DNA of 64,000 nucleotides, taken from NCBI RefSeq assembly GCF_001659685.2, contig NZ_LXYE02000042.1, positions 1 through 64,000 of the forward strand, given 5' to 3'. Made by a program: the position numbers and the translations under genes. How positions within the stretch are numbered: the first letter of the stretch is position 1; each line of letters starts with the position of its first letter. Source of the DNA: Labilibacter marinus. GTDB taxonomy: Bacteria; Bacteroidota; Bacteroidia; Bacteroidales; Marinilabiliaceae. Below are positions 35,770-44,983 of the stretch, piece after piece. The notes beneath the pieces are model-generated. The model was not told the DNA's origin and did not search any database. It saw only the letters and a program-made list of their open reading frames with translations.

Positions 35770-37533
35770 ATGGCAAAATTTTTCAAATCACTACTTCTAA
35801 CGGTGGTAGGGTCAATTGTTACTGCAATATTCATAGTGTTGTTATTCGTTGGAGTCATTGCCTCCATGGCTTCTGCAGGAGAAAAAGAAACGGAAATTGA
35901 GGAAGGAACTTTACTTACAATTAACCTAGATAAAGCAATTGTAGATAGAGGAGTAGACGATCCTTTTGCGGATTTATTCGGTGACTCTCCATTTTCAGTA
36001 TCTCAAATAGGCTTAAACGACCTTCTTTTTCAAATAAAAAAAGCAAGTCGCGATAAAAATGTTAATGGAATTTATTTAGAGTGTGGAAACCCAATGACTG
36101 GTTACGCTACTTTGAATGAAATTAGAGAAGCTTTAGTTGCTTTTAAAGATTCGGGTAAGTTTATTTATACCTATGCGCCAATGTATTCGCAAAAAGGATA
36201 TTATTTGGCCTCAGCCGCAACAAAAGTGTATATGCCACCGCAAGGAATGTTGGATTTAAAAGGTATAAGCACCGAAAGAATGTATTATAAAAGTGCGTTG
36301 GATAAATTTGACGTGGACTACTACGTTTTCAAACACGGAAAATTTAAGTCGGCTGTTGAGCCTGTTTTATTAGATGGTATGAGTGAACCAGCTAAAGAAC
36401 AAACCATCACATATTTAAATTCTATTTGGAAACATGTTAAGGCAGGTATCTCAGCATCAAGAGGTATTACTCCGGAAGAAATTAATGCCATAGCAGATAA
36501 TGGTGGTATGTTTTCGGAGAATGAAGTTTTTGTAAAGGCGAATATTATTGACGGACTTAAATACAAAGATGAGGTGCTGTTAGAGTTAAAAGAATTAACA
36601 GAAACAGATGAAGATGATGACATTGAACAAGTAAATTTTGCAGATTACAAATCGGTTTATGTACCTAGAGAAACTAAGGGTTTAATTAAAGATAAAATTG
36701 CAGTTATTTACGCCGAAGGAGCCATTGATGATCTTGGAGATGAAGGAATCAAGTCCGAGAAGTTAAGTAAAACTATTCGTGAGGCGAGAGAAGATGAAGG
36801 TATTAAAGCGGTAGTCTTAAGAATAAACTCTCCCGGAGGTTCCGCTGCGGGTTCAGATATTATTTGGAGAGAAGTGAAGCTTTGCAAGGAAGTGAAGCCT
36901 GTTATTGTATCTATGGGTGATGTAGCGGCGTCAGGTGGTTATTATATCGCTTGCGAGGCAGATACTATTGTGGCCAGCCCTGTTACCATTACTGGCTCAA
37001 TTGGTATTTTTGCCAGAATCCCTAATTTAAAGCGCCTAACTAAAAAGTGGGGTATCTCATTTGATGGAGTAAAAACCAATAAATATGCCGATTTTCCAAC
37101 AGTTACTCGTGAATTTACTTCGGGAGAAAAAGCAATGATGCAGAATTATGTGGAGCGAGGTTATGAAGTGTTTACTGGGGTTTGTGCCGATGGTAGAAAT
37201 ACAACCAAGGATGCGATTAAAGAAGTTGGAGAGGGTAGAGTTTGGAGCGGAGAAAATGCCGTAGATAAAAAATTGGTTGATGTAATGGGTGGTTTAAATA
37301 GAGCCATTGAAATAGCCAAAGAAAAAGCTGGTTTAGAGCTTTGTAGAATCAAAGAGATGCCAGAGAAGCTATCGCCTATTGAGGAAATGTTTAAAGGGAT
37401 GAAGTCGGAAGCTAATGCTTTTATGTCTCAGTCTTTGTTTGGTTTAAGTATAGAGCAGGTTAAGTTATTAGAAGGTTTAAAAGAAGCTGACCCAATGCAA
37501 GCTCGTTTGCCCTACGAATTGGAGCTCAATTAA
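35770..37533 (+). CDS. sppA: Signal peptide peptidase SppA, 67K type
   Basis: 587 residues. One N-terminal membrane helix (about 5-35) anchors a tandem S49 protease. The Ser/Lys dyad is spread over the two halves: K193 in GKFKSAVEP and S388 in GDVAASGGYYIA. This matches E. coli SppA, which cuts released signal peptides in the membrane. RINSPGGSAAGSD and SPVTITGSIGIF are also canonical. Length matches the long type (about 590-620). Confidence 0.95.
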   Translation: MAKFFKSLLLTVVGSIVTAIFIVLLFVGVIASMASAGEKETEIEEGTLLTINLDKAIVDRGVDDPFADLFGDSPFSVSQIGLNDLLFQIKKASRDKNVNGIYLECGNPMTGYATLNEIREALVAFKDSGKFIYTYAPMYSQKGYYLASAATKVYMPPQGMLDLKGISTERMYYKSALDKFDVDYYVFKHGKFKSAVEPVLLDGMSEPAKEQTITYLNSIWKHVKAGISASRGITPEEINAIADNGGMFSENEVFVKANIIDGLKYKDEVLLELKELTETDEDDDIEQVNFADYKSVYVPRETKGLIKDKIAVIYAEGAIDDLGDEGIKSEKLSKTIREAREDEGIKAVVLRINSPGGSAAGSDIIWREVKLCKEVKPVIVSMGDVAASGGYYIACEADTIVASPVTITGSIGIFARIPNLKRLTKKWGISFDGVKTNKYADFPTVTREFTSGEKAMMQNYVERGYEVFTGVCADGRNTTKDAIKEVGEGRVWSGENAVDKKLVDVMGGLNRAIEIAKEKAGLELCRIKEMPEKLSPIEEMFKGMKSEANAFMSQSLFGLSIEQVKLLEGLKEADPMQARLPYELELN

Positions 37534-37549
37534 AGTTTATATATCTTTG
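37519..37549 (+). promoter_or_regulatory. Promoter-like element before lpxK
   Basis: TTG (37519-37521), 20 bases, TATCTTTG (37542-37549). It overlaps the end of sppA and is followed by a hairpin with a T-run before lpxK. Confidence 0.5.
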
Positions 37550-37558
37550 CAAAATAGA

Positions 37559-37591
37559 AAGGCTGGTCTAGTAAAAGACGGCCTTTTTTTT
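37559..37591 (+). terminator. Hairpin plus T-run between sppA and lpxK
   Basis: AAGGCTGGTCT / AGACGGCCTT (one bulged G, one G-T pair) followed by eight Ts, ending five bases before the lpxK ATG. Confidence 0.75.
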
Positions 37592-37596
37592 CGAAT

Positions 37597-38673
37597 ATGA
37601 AAGTTGTAAAATACATACGGATATTGTTGTTACCTATATCATTACTATATGGTGTGGTAGTTCGTATGCGCAATTTATTATTTAACATAGGAAAAATAGA
37701 ATCTAAGGCATATTCGTTACCTATAATCTCTGTTGGAAACATTACAGTTGGAGGTACAGGAAAAACACCATTAACCGAGTTTATCATTAATAGTTTAAAG
37801 GATAAATATCAACTAGCTTTGTTGAGTCGTGGGTATAAACGAGCCACAAAAGGTGTGTTAATTGCCGATGAAAAATCGCAAGCATCGGATATTGGTGATG
37901 AACCTAAGCAAATAAAAGATAAGTTTGAAGGCTTAACCGTGGCTGTGGCCGAAAAGAGGGTAGAGGGAATTAAAGCGTTGCTATCCTTAAATAATAGTCC
38001 TGATGTGATTGTGATGGATGATGCTTATCAGCATCGATATGTAAAGCCTGGATTAAGTATCTTGGTAATAGATTATAATAGGCCTCTTTGGAAAGATATA
38101 ATATTGCCAGCCGGAGAGTTGAGGGAGCCGATGAATGGAAAAAAAAGGGCGGATATTATTCTTTTTAGCAAGTGTCCTAATGATTTATCAAAGGCAGACC
38201 AGGATCATTATATTAGAAAGATAAAACCATCAAAAAAACAGCCTGTGTATTTCTCAAAAGTAGGATACCAGAGTGTTCTGAATGTGTTTACGGGATGTCA
38301 ACTTGATAAAGAGAAACTGCAGGAATCAACTGTTATTGTGGTAACCGGAATCGCTAATTCAGCGCCTTTTATTACTCATTTGAAGACATTAAGTAATAGG
38401 GTGAGTTCAATAAATTTTCCAGATCATCATCATTTTTCTGAGAAAGATATTGAAGCAATAATGGATAAATTCAAGAAAATTGAAGGGGAAAATAAATATA
38501 TTTTGACAACAGAAAAAGATGCTGTTAGATTTAAGCAAATCATTAAAGAAGAGTCAGGTCTAAGGTCAAAACTGTTTTATGTACCTATTGAAATAGAGAT
38601 ATTAAACGAGAAACAACAAGAATTTAAAGAAAAACTTATTAGCTATGTTGAGCAAAATAAAAGAAACTGCTAA
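37597..38673 (+). CDS. lpxK: Tetraacyldisaccharide 4'-kinase
   Basis: 358 residues. Phosphorylates the lipid A precursor. It has an N-terminal membrane-associated helix, the Walker A VGNITVGGTGKTPLTEF, ALLSRGYKRATKGV, DEPKQIKDKF and VIVMDDAYQHRY (D-x-H-x catalytic region), and the late PDHHHFSEKDI and TTEKDAVRF, all typical of LpxK. Length is normal. It points to a Gram-negative outer membrane with lipid A. Overlaps the next gene by 29 bases. Confidence 0.94.
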   Translation: MKVVKYIRILLLPISLLYGVVVRMRNLLFNIGKIESKAYSLPIISVGNITVGGTGKTPLTEFIINSLKDKYQLALLSRGYKRATKGVLIADEKSQASDIGDEPKQIKDKFEGLTVAVAEKRVEGIKALLSLNNSPDVIVMDDAYQHRYVKPGLSILVIDYNRPLWKDIILPAGELREPMNGKKRADIILFSKCPNDLSKADQDHYIRKIKPSKKQPVYFSKVGYQSVLNVFTGCQLDKEKLQESTVIVVTGIANSAPFITHLKTLSNRVSSINFPDHHHFSEKDIEAIMDKFKKIEGENKYILTTEKDAVRFKQIIKEESGLRSKLFYVPIEIEILNEKQQEFKEKLISYVEQNKRNC

Positions 38674-39457
38674 TTATATATTGGAGCAATCCAAAACGGA
38701 GGCTAAAATCGGAATTATTTTAGGTACTGGATTGGGAGGATTAGTTGAGGAAATTGATATTAAGAGCACTTTGGATTACGATGTGATTCCAAATTTCCCA
38801 GTTTCAACGGTAGAAGGACATCACGGTAGACTTATTTTTGGAACCCTAGGTGGTAAAGAGGTTGTGGCTATGCAAGGTCGCTTTCATTACTACGAAGGTT
38901 ACGGCATGAAAGAAGTTACTTTTCCTGTGAGAGTGATGAAGCTAATGGGTATTGAAACGCTATTGGTGAGTAACGCCAGTGGTGGTTTAAATCCTGATTT
39001 TGTAGTAGGTGATGTGATGATTATTGATGATCATATCAATATGTTTGGCGATAACCCTTTAATGGGTAAAAACTTTGATGATTTGGGGCCACGCTTTCCT
39101 GATATGAGTCAACCGTATTCAAAAGAGCTGGTTAAAAGAGCTTTTGAAATTGCCGATAAAAATAACCTGAACCTAAAACGTGGGGTTTATGTAGGTACTT
39201 CTGGACCTACATTTGAAACGCCTGCCGAATATAAGATGTTCCGTATTTTAGGTGCTGATGTGGTAGGAATGTCTACAGTTCCCGAGGTAATTGTAGCGCG
39301 CCATATGAATATGACTTGTTTTGGTGTTTCTATAGTAACTGACTCAGGTGTCCCGGGTGAGATTGTTGAAATTTCGCACGAAGAAGTGCAAGAAGTTGCG
39401 GCTAAAGCAGAACCAATCATGACTTTAGTAATAAAGGAGTTGGTGGCAACGCTATAA
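38645..39457 (+). CDS. Purine nucleoside phosphorylase
   Basis: 270 residues of the trimeric (PNP class II-like, inosine/guanosine) family: GIILGTGLGGLVEEI, FPVSTVEGHHGRLIFG (phosphate-binding H), MQGRFHYYEGYGMKEVTFPVRVM, LLVSNASGGLNPDF, VYVGTSGPTFETPAEYKM and VGMSTVPEVIVARHMNM. It splits purine nucleosides with phosphate to free bases and ribose-1-phosphate. The start lies inside lpxK (29-base overlap), so translation is coupled. Confidence 0.94.
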   Translation: MLSKIKETANYILEQSKTEAKIGIILGTGLGGLVEEIDIKSTLDYDVIPNFPVSTVEGHHGRLIFGTLGGKEVVAMQGRFHYYEGYGMKEVTFPVRVMKLMGIETLLVSNASGGLNPDFVVGDVMIIDDHINMFGDNPLMGKNFDDLGPRFPDMSQPYSKELVKRAFEIADKNNLNLKRGVYVGTSGPTFETPAEYKMFRILGADVVGMSTVPEVIVARHMNMTCFGVSIVTDSGVPGEIVEISHEEVQEVAAKAEPIMTLVIKELVATL

Positions 39458-39496
39458 AACATAGGCGAAACAAAAGTATTCGCATTTACAATATAT

Positions 39497-39529
39497 ACCG
39501 GCTTGAGGGATCTTCCTCAGTCGGTTTTT
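39497..39529 (+). terminator. Terminator after purine nucleoside phosphorylase
   Basis: ACCGGCTTGAGG / CCTCAGTCGGT (one bulged T, one G-T) with a GATCTT-like loop, followed by five Ts. Confidence 0.8.
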
Positions 39530-39568
39530 ATTTCTCCTAAATTTAGTAGTGCCTCACCACGTTTCATC

Positions 39569-39795
39569 CGTACCAGTGCCAAAACATTAAGGGAGAGTAT
39601 AAAAAACATTGTACCTGTCAATGAAAACGTGTATTTGCTCACGAACCTATTGTACATGAGAGTATTTTGTATGTACTTGTGCAAAAATAGATGTACTTGC
39701 CCATGGTTGTATGGTACATACCCAAATTTTAAGTGTACTTGATAACGAATGGTGTGTACTAGTGCAAAATCATGTGTACTTGTGCATGAAAAAAA
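39569..39795. repeat. Tandem array of degenerate 20-21 bp repeats
   Basis: Units beginning TGTAC recur at 39610, 39630, 39651, 39672, 39692, 39713, 39734, 39755 and 39775 (steps 20, 21, 21, 20, 21, 21, 21, 20), with weaker units at 39569 and 39590. Core TGTACTTGTGCA, best in 39672, 39755 (TGTACTAGTGCA) and 39775. The core is nearly palindromic. It fills most of the 352-base gap between two convergent units; no gene is needed to explain it. Confidence 0.85.
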
Positions 39796-39809
39796 GTGCT
39801 AAGTGTATT

Positions 39810-42656
39810 TTATCTCCTTACACCAGCAGTAACAACCACAGTAAGCTTTTCCTGTTTTCTTTCTCCTGAAGATGAAAAAAGATCAACAAAAATAATGTAA
39901 ATGCCGATAGGTGCTTTGTTAAAAGTATTGGTTGTCCCATCCCAAGTAATGTGGTTATGGGTACCCATAAGTTCGTTTGCGGCCAGGTTTTTAACTAACT
40001 GACCGTGTTTATTAAAAACCGATATGTTTGCTGTCCACCCAGGTTTCTCTAGTTTAAAGTCGAGTTGTACAAAATCATCGCTTCCATCCGAATCAGGACT
40101 AAATTCTTTTTTGTCGAGGTTTACCCATTTTGAGTCCGAAGAAATTGCATGATCTGAAAATTGTGAGTTTTGCAAAGTAGGCGTAGCATAACCGCTTTGC
40201 TCCGATGCAGAATGCCAGTTGTTGGAGTTGATAGTAGACGTATTCGGATTAATTCGTTCTAGAGAAATTCCTTCTTTATCTCTTAATAATTCAAAGTGCA
40301 TATCATCGGTGTATTCAAAATAATCATATACCGCTCCATCGAGTCCTGTAACGGCAATGTTGCCTTCATCATCACTCATTGAAGGTATATTGTTTTCATT
40401 TGTAAAGATGTAATTGGCATGCTGATGTGTTTGTGTAAGTGCGGATACATCCTCACTGATCACCAAATAATCATTTGGAAAGAACAATTGATTTTTATTA
40501 TCTATCGGATGCAATTCATCAGGAATTGAATTACTCATGGAAGAGAGGTAAAGGTCGCTTTGTAATAAAATTTTTGAGGAGCGGTTGTAGAGTTCAATAA
40601 AGTCTGTCCCTTCAGGTACGGGATTAAATAATATCTCGTTAATACATACATCAAAGCTGTCAATTTCTTCCGGAACACCTATTTTGTATTGATGATGGGT
40701 TTTTAGTTTATTCCCAGCGTAGTCAACTAAGTCTTCCGAAAAAATTAAAAGGTAAATTATTTTCTCTGTTAAATTTTTGGATAGATGTATCGATAGCTTA
40801 TCGTAAAATATAGAATCAATGGTAATTTCTTTTTGAATTATATCAGCAAGTTCAATGACAGTATTGAGTGATTCGATTTGCTCAGGGTTGATTGATTCTG
40901 AAAAGGTGATTTCGTAATGGATAGCACTAACGAATGAAATATATTTAATGGTTGGTGCTACTTCATCCGTATTTATTGCATTCACAGAATTCTCTTCGCC
41001 AGGAGTGCCGCCATTATTATTTACACTGTATAACCAATTACTTTCCTTTTGCTGATTTTCTAGATCAATCTTTTCGAGAGACCAACCGCCATCATCTTTA
41101 AAATTAGCTTCTTTTAATGGTATTGGGTATTTTAAAACATCACTAACTAATCTGTTTGGATGTGACAGAATTAAAGAGCCAGAAGTGTTAGGTAGTGTTG
41201 CTAGACTTTTTATGGGGAGAATTGATATGTCGCTAGGCCATTCATCTACATAATTTTCATTGATAATAACAAGGTATTCGTTTGCGCCTAAATTGTAATC
41301 CGGTAAAATAACCGTTTTGCCATTAATGGATAGCGTGAAATGTTTTAAGTTGATAGCATAGTCTTTACGATTATAAATTTCTATGTATTCGGTATCGGAA
41401 AGTCCAACGTTTGGATTCGGATCGGGCATAATTTCTGAAAATACAATATCAAATCTATGAGGAACTCTATAGGTAATATTAAATGTGGTAGGCTCAATAA
41501 TATCGCCAAAATCAGCCTTAACATTAGAAAGGGTTAAGGCGTATGGTTTATCAGGAATTATTTCAGTTGTTGTTCTTAAAAGCACACAAGAATCGTTTAT
41601 TGACTCGTAGAAGTTCGCATTTAGTTCTCCTTCAGTTTGAATTTCATTAAGAGTACTTTCTTCAAGGCTCTTATTAAAAGTTAATTCAATAGAAGTGGGA
41701 TTAGATACCTTGCTACCTTCCAGTTTAATGCGTTCATAAGAAAAACTTAGGGTGGTATCATTAATAATATTCTGGTGAAGATCTTCTATATTTTTAATAT
41801 GAATCTGTCCTGACTGAGTATCTGCTAAATAATCATTGTAGTATAGGTTAATCTCATTGTTAACCGCATCTATACGATCTGGTGATGTATTACTTGAAGA
41901 TATGATGAAGTTATCTGAGCTTATCAGTTCGGAATTAATATCTTCACTAAAAACGAAATTAAATTGATTGCCAGCTTTTAATTGGTGCGATATTACCATA
42001 GGTGGCTCTTTATCTGCAAAGCTATCTCCAGTTACGTTTATGGTGCCAAAAGTAAATTTATCACTACGAGTAGAAGTGTATTTACAATAAATCCCAAAAT
42101 AAGATGAGCTATTGATTTCTGAATCTTGCGTTACTCCTTCTAAATTATAACTTTCATCAAGTTTAGAATATAGTTCCCAGTTCCCATTATCGTCTCGTGT
42201 AACTTTGATAGAAACATGATTGGAAGAAGTGTTTAATATTTTATCCGCACCATCTATGATTTTAGTGTTTGAACCATTTTTTCTCTTCCATAAGGAAACC
42301 TCGTCTTGTGTATTCCCAACCATCACGTAATAACCTTCAATTTCGTCATTGAATTCGGCTCGGTTACTTACAATAAAAATTTTTGCATAGTTTGAGCTGG
42401 AAGGATTAAAAGTCATGGATAGCGAAAATTCCCAAACCGCATTGTTGATAGCATTACTCTGAGTGGAAATGTAAGCATCTGAAATTTCCGCTATGGCATT
42501 TAGTTTTAAGATATTTTCAGCAGGTTCAATCTCAAATTTATTAAGGTCTCCTTGCCAATTAATAGGGGAAGAAAAGTCTGAATTTTCCCAAGTCTCGTTA
42601 AATTGAGCAGAAATATTGCTGCAGATTAAAAAGAATATTAAAAAAAAGCGAGTCAT
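39810..42656 (-). CDS. Large secreted lamin-tail-domain protein
   Basis: 948 residues with a signal peptide (ending ICSNISAQ). An N-terminal jelly-roll-like region (about 20-210) resembles concanavalin-type glycan-binding modules. It is followed by Ig-like strands (SHQLKAGNQFNFVFSEDIN..., repeated near 570, IHYEITFSESINPEQI). Lamin-tail domains start near residue 405 (FSEIMPDPNPNVGLSDTEYI) and 670 (CINEILFNPVPEGTDFIELY). The C-terminus (about 855-948, FSPDSDGSDDFV..., NISVFNKHGQLVKNL..., APIGIYIIFVDL) is a FlgD-Ig/gliding-type domain, as in T9SS cargo. Probably exported to the cell surface. Just downstream of the 21-bp array. Confidence 0.82.
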   Translation of the reverse strand: MTRFFLIFFLICSNISAQFNETWENSDFSSPINWQGDLNKFEIEPAENILKLNAIAEISDAYISTQSNAINNAVWEFSLSMTFNPSSSNYAKIFIVSNRAEFNDEIEGYYVMVGNTQDEVSLWKRKNGSNTKIIDGADKILNTSSNHVSIKVTRDDNGNWELYSKLDESYNLEGVTQDSEINSSSYFGIYCKYTSTRSDKFTFGTINVTGDSFADKEPPMVISHQLKAGNQFNFVFSEDINSELISSDNFIISSSNTSPDRIDAVNNEINLYYNDYLADTQSGQIHIKNIEDLHQNIINDTTLSFSYERIKLEGSKVSNPTSIELTFNKSLEESTLNEIQTEGELNANFYESINDSCVLLRTTTEIIPDKPYALTLSNVKADFGDIIEPTTFNITYRVPHRFDIVFSEIMPDPNPNVGLSDTEYIEIYNRKDYAINLKHFTLSINGKTVILPDYNLGANEYLVIINENYVDEWPSDISILPIKSLATLPNTSGSLILSHPNRLVSDVLKYPIPLKEANFKDDGGWSLEKIDLENQQKESNWLYSVNNNGGTPGEENSVNAINTDEVAPTIKYISFVSAIHYEITFSESINPEQIESLNTVIELADIIQKEITIDSIFYDKLSIHLSKNLTEKIIYLLIFSEDLVDYAGNKLKTHHQYKIGVPEEIDSFDVCINEILFNPVPEGTDFIELYNRSSKILLQSDLYLSSMSNSIPDELHPIDNKNQLFFPNDYLVISEDVSALTQTHQHANYIFTNENNIPSMSDDEGNIAVTGLDGAVYDYFEYTDDMHFELLRDKEGISLERINPNTSTINSNNWHSASEQSGYATPTLQNSQFSDHAISSDSKWVNLDKKEFSPDSDGSDDFVQLDFKLEKPGWTANISVFNKHGQLVKNLAANELMGTHNHITWDGTTNTFNKAPIGIYIIFVDLFSSSGERKQEKLTVVVTAGVRR

Positions 42657-42660
42657 AGCA

Positions 42661-42689
42661 TTGGGTTTGGTCTAAATTGAATATTTTTG
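42661..42689 (+). promoter_or_regulatory. Promoter of asd
   Basis: TTG (42661-42663), 18 bases, TATTTTTG (42682-42689), a match to TAnnTTTG. It gives an untranslated leader of about 85 bases before the ATG at 42781. Confidence 0.6.
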
Positions 42690-42780
42690 CATGATAAAAG
42701 TCATCATTACTACTATATACAATTTACTAAAATTGTTTTATTTAGTCGTAATTTATTTATTAATAATTAAACAGAGTTCA

Positions 42781-43791
42781 ATGAGAGTAGCAGTCGTTGG
42801 TGCGAGTGGCGCAGTAGGACAGGAGTTTTTGAAAGTACTTGAGGAACGCGATTTTCCTTTAAGCGAATTGGTTTTATTTGGTTCTCCGAGGAGTGCGGGT
42901 AATAAATATACCTTTAAAGGAAAAGAAATTACGGTTAAGGAGTTAAAACATAATGATGATTTTAAAGATATAGATATTGCCTTAACATCTGCTGGAGGAG
43001 GAACATCTAAAGAGTATGCTGAAACCATTACGAAGCATGGAGCTATCATGATTGATAATTCTAGTGCTTTCCGTATGGAAGATGATGTGCCATTGGTGGT
43101 ACCTGAGGTGAATGCTTTGGATTGTAAAAATACACCACGTAATATTATCGCAAATCCTAATTGTACAACTATTCAGATGGTAGTTGCTTTAAAGGCTTTA
43201 GAAAATCTTTCGCATGTTAAAAGAGTTCATATCTCTACCTATCAGTCGGCTAGTGGAGCTGGTGCTATGGGTATGGCTGAATTAGAGGAGCAGGTTAAGC
43301 AGTTTGTAGAAAATAAGGAGTTGACTGTTGAGAAATTTGCGCATCAGTTACTATTTAATGTAATTCCTCATGTAGATGTATTTACCGATAATGGTTACAC
43401 TAAAGAGGAAATGAAGATGTATAATGAAACTAAAAAGATTATGCATTCGGATATTGAGGTTAGTGCAACTACAGTTCGTGTTCCTGTAATGAGAGCGCAT
43501 TCAGAGGCTATTTGGGCGGAAACAGAAGAACCTGTTACACCTGAAGCTTTTCGCGAAGAATGTGAAAAAATGAAGGGTATTACCGTGGTTGATGAAACGA
43601 AGGAAAATAAATATCCAATGCCGTATTATTTAGCTGGCGAGGATGATGTATTTGTAGGAAGAATTAGAAAAGATATTTCTAATCCAAATGGTATTACTTT
43701 TTGGTGTGTAAGCGATCAAATTAAGAAGGGTGCTGCGTTAAATGCTGTACAGATTGCAGAATATATGATTGCAGAAGGTTTAGTTAAGTAA
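42781..43791 (+). CDS. asd: Aspartate-semialdehyde dehydrogenase
   Basis: 336 residues from the ATG at 42781 ([20 protein letters not shown]), the family-correct start; the frame is open back to 42691 but that part is upstream leader. Reduces aspartyl phosphate to the semialdehyde for lysine, threonine, methionine and diaminopimelate. The catalytic cysteine is C128 in [10 protein letters not shown], with [16 protein letters not shown] and the late [15 protein letters not shown] substrate-binding region. Full length. Confidence 0.96.
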   Translation: MRVAVVGASGAVGQEFLKVLEERDFPLSELVLFGSPRSAGNKYTFKGKEITVKELKHNDDFKDIDIALTSAGGGTSKEYAETITKHGAIMIDNSSAFRMEDDVPLVVPEVNALDCKNTPRNIIANPNCTTIQMVVALKALENLSHVKRVHISTYQSASGAGAMGMAELEEQVKQFVENKELTVEKFAHQLLFNVIPHVDVFTDNGYTKEEMKMYNETKKIMHSDIEVSATTVRVPVMRAHSEAIWAETEEPVTPEAFREECEKMKGITVVDETKENKYPMPYYLAGEDDVFVGRIRKDISNPNGITFWCVSDQIKKGAALNAVQIAEYMIAEGLVK

Positions 43792-43813
43792 TTGTGTTAG
43801 TTTATAATATAGA

Positions 43814-43843
43814 AAAGCTGCTCTTGTCGGAGCAGCTTTTTTT
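43814..43843 (+). terminator. Terminator of asd
   Basis: Perfect stem AAAGCTGCTC / GAGCAGCTTT with a 6-base loop and a T-run; sits between convergent asd and the HU/SPOR gene. Confidence 0.92.
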
Positions 43844-43860
43844 GTATCTGGTTACTTCTT

Positions 43861-44802
43861 TTATCTTTTTGTAAATAGCCAAGAGGAGCTAAGTCCATTT
43901 TCCTTTCTGAAACTACTTAATGCTTCTACTGCAAGTTCTCTATTGGTAAAACCTTGTAGAGAAACTCTAAAGCGATTGTTGGCTTCAAGAATCTCAGCCT
44001 GCTCAATTCCTTTATTATGAAGTTTTTTCAAGAACTGCTCAGCAGGCTTCATTTGTTTAAAGCTACCCGCTATAATAAAATAACTATTCTTGACTATTGC
44101 TGGTTCTATAGTTTCTTCTATAATTTCAATAGGTTTAATTTCTTCTTTAGCTACTTTGTATGCTGGAGCTTCCTCTTCTGCAATAGTTTCGTTAACCTCA
44201 GTGTTACTAACTTTTGGTAAGAAATCTGAGAAATTACTTTGTTGGTTTACGTCGTTAATTTCTGGAGAAACAAACAATAAACCAATGATTAAACTTACAC
44301 TAGCTGCAATCTGGCGTGTACTTTTAGCACGAAGTGTTCTTCTAACAAGTTGTCGTGTAGGTTCATTTTGGTCTTTAATCTGCTCAAGCGTATTAAAATG
44401 AAATGTGGACAGACCAAACGAATTAGTAGAAAAAGATTCTTCCTGATTCGGGATAAATACGATGTTTCCAATGGCATCATTTTTCAAATCTCCTACAATG
44501 CCAAACGAAATTGTTTCCCCTTGAGATAACTGATATTTTAAAACATTAACATGCTTGGTAATTTTAGTATTACACGCTTCGTAGCTAATGCCTTCTTTTG
44601 TAGCTATATGATTGATTAATAGTCCATCGTTATGGGACAGGCTTTTATTAAAACCAATTTCTTTTCGTGGCGGACTAAATACGCCCGTTTTTTCATTTAA
44701 CTCCGCACTTTTGTTATTTGCAACAAATCCTCCTAGTGCAGGAATTATTACACAATCATATAAGTATAGTAAGTCGTTTATATGTTTTTCCATGTTAAGC
44801 AT
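43861..44802 (-). CDS. HU-CCDC81-like and SPOR domain protein
   Basis: 313 residues. The N-terminal part (about 1-130) is the two-module HU-like domain seen in Bacteroidota proteins with CCDC81 similarity: INDLLYLYDCVIIPALGGFVANNKSA, PPRKEIGFNKSLSHNDGLLINHIA, then SQGETISFGIVGDLKN. One membrane helix follows (about 165-183), a charged linker, then a C-terminal SPOR domain (SYFIIAGSFKQMKPAEQFLKKL...) that binds denuded peptidoglycan at division sites. The design suggests a link between the cytoplasm and septal wall. A second ATG at 44793 is an equally good start. Confidence 0.85.
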   Translation of the reverse strand: MLNMEKHINDLLYLYDCVIIPALGGFVANNKSAELNEKTGVFSPPRKEIGFNKSLSHNDGLLINHIATKEGISYEACNTKITKHVNVLKYQLSQGETISFGIVGDLKNDAIGNIVFIPNQEESFSTNSFGLSTFHFNTLEQIKDQNEPTRQLVRRTLRAKSTRQIAASVSLIIGLLFVSPEINDVNQQSNFSDFLPKVSNTEVNETIAEEEAPAYKVAKEEIKPIEIIEETIEPAIVKNSYFIIAGSFKQMKPAEQFLKKLHNKGIEQAEILEANNRFRVSLQGFTNRELAVEALSSFRKENGLSSSWLFTKR

Positions 44803-44842
44803 ATTACAAAATTAAGAAAAAAAATCGTGGATGTACAGTACT

Positions 44843-44873
44843 CTTTTCAACATGTGTTAATAACCTGTTGAAA
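44843..44873. promoter_or_regulatory. DnaA-box-like inverted-repeat cluster
   Basis: TTTTCAACA (44843-44851), TGTTAATAA (inside the spacer; one mismatch to TGTGnATAA) and TGTTGAAAA (44865-44873), the outer two forming a perfect 9-bp inverted repeat. It lies in the 221-base gap between the divergent HU/SPOR and galE genes. It could be a DnaA-binding cluster or simply a dyad operator. Confidence 0.4.
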
Positions 44874-44883
44874 ACTAAACAAT

Positions 44884-44903
44884 ACCGACCAGTACCGACC
44901 AGT
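44884..44903. repeat. Two-copy 10-bp tandem repeat
   Basis: ACCGACCAGT occurs twice in direct succession, GC-rich against an AT-rich gap; a possible protein-binding site next to the inverted-repeat cluster. Confidence 0.75.
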
Positions 44904-44954
44904 TTAATTGTTTTAAAAACAGTTAATTAACATGTTTTGTTATGAAATAATTCT

Positions 44955-44983
44955 TTGAATTAGGACTTTATTTATTAATTTTA
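44955..44983 (+). promoter_or_regulatory. Probable galE promoter
   Basis: TTG (44955-44957), 18 bases, TAATTTTA (44976-44983), one mismatch to TAnnTTTG; 41 bases before the galE ATG. Confidence 0.5.

Noticed and set aside
39503-39742. Open frame across the terminator and repeat array
   Set aside because: It runs through a terminator and degenerate tandem repeats and has no protein-like sequence.
39569-39795. CRISPR array
   Set aside because: Units are 20-21 bp with no unique spacers between conserved repeats and no cas genes nearby.
44884-44903. Tandem ACCGACCAGT as an insertion-sequence target duplication
   Set aside because: The copies are adjacent with nothing inserted between them.
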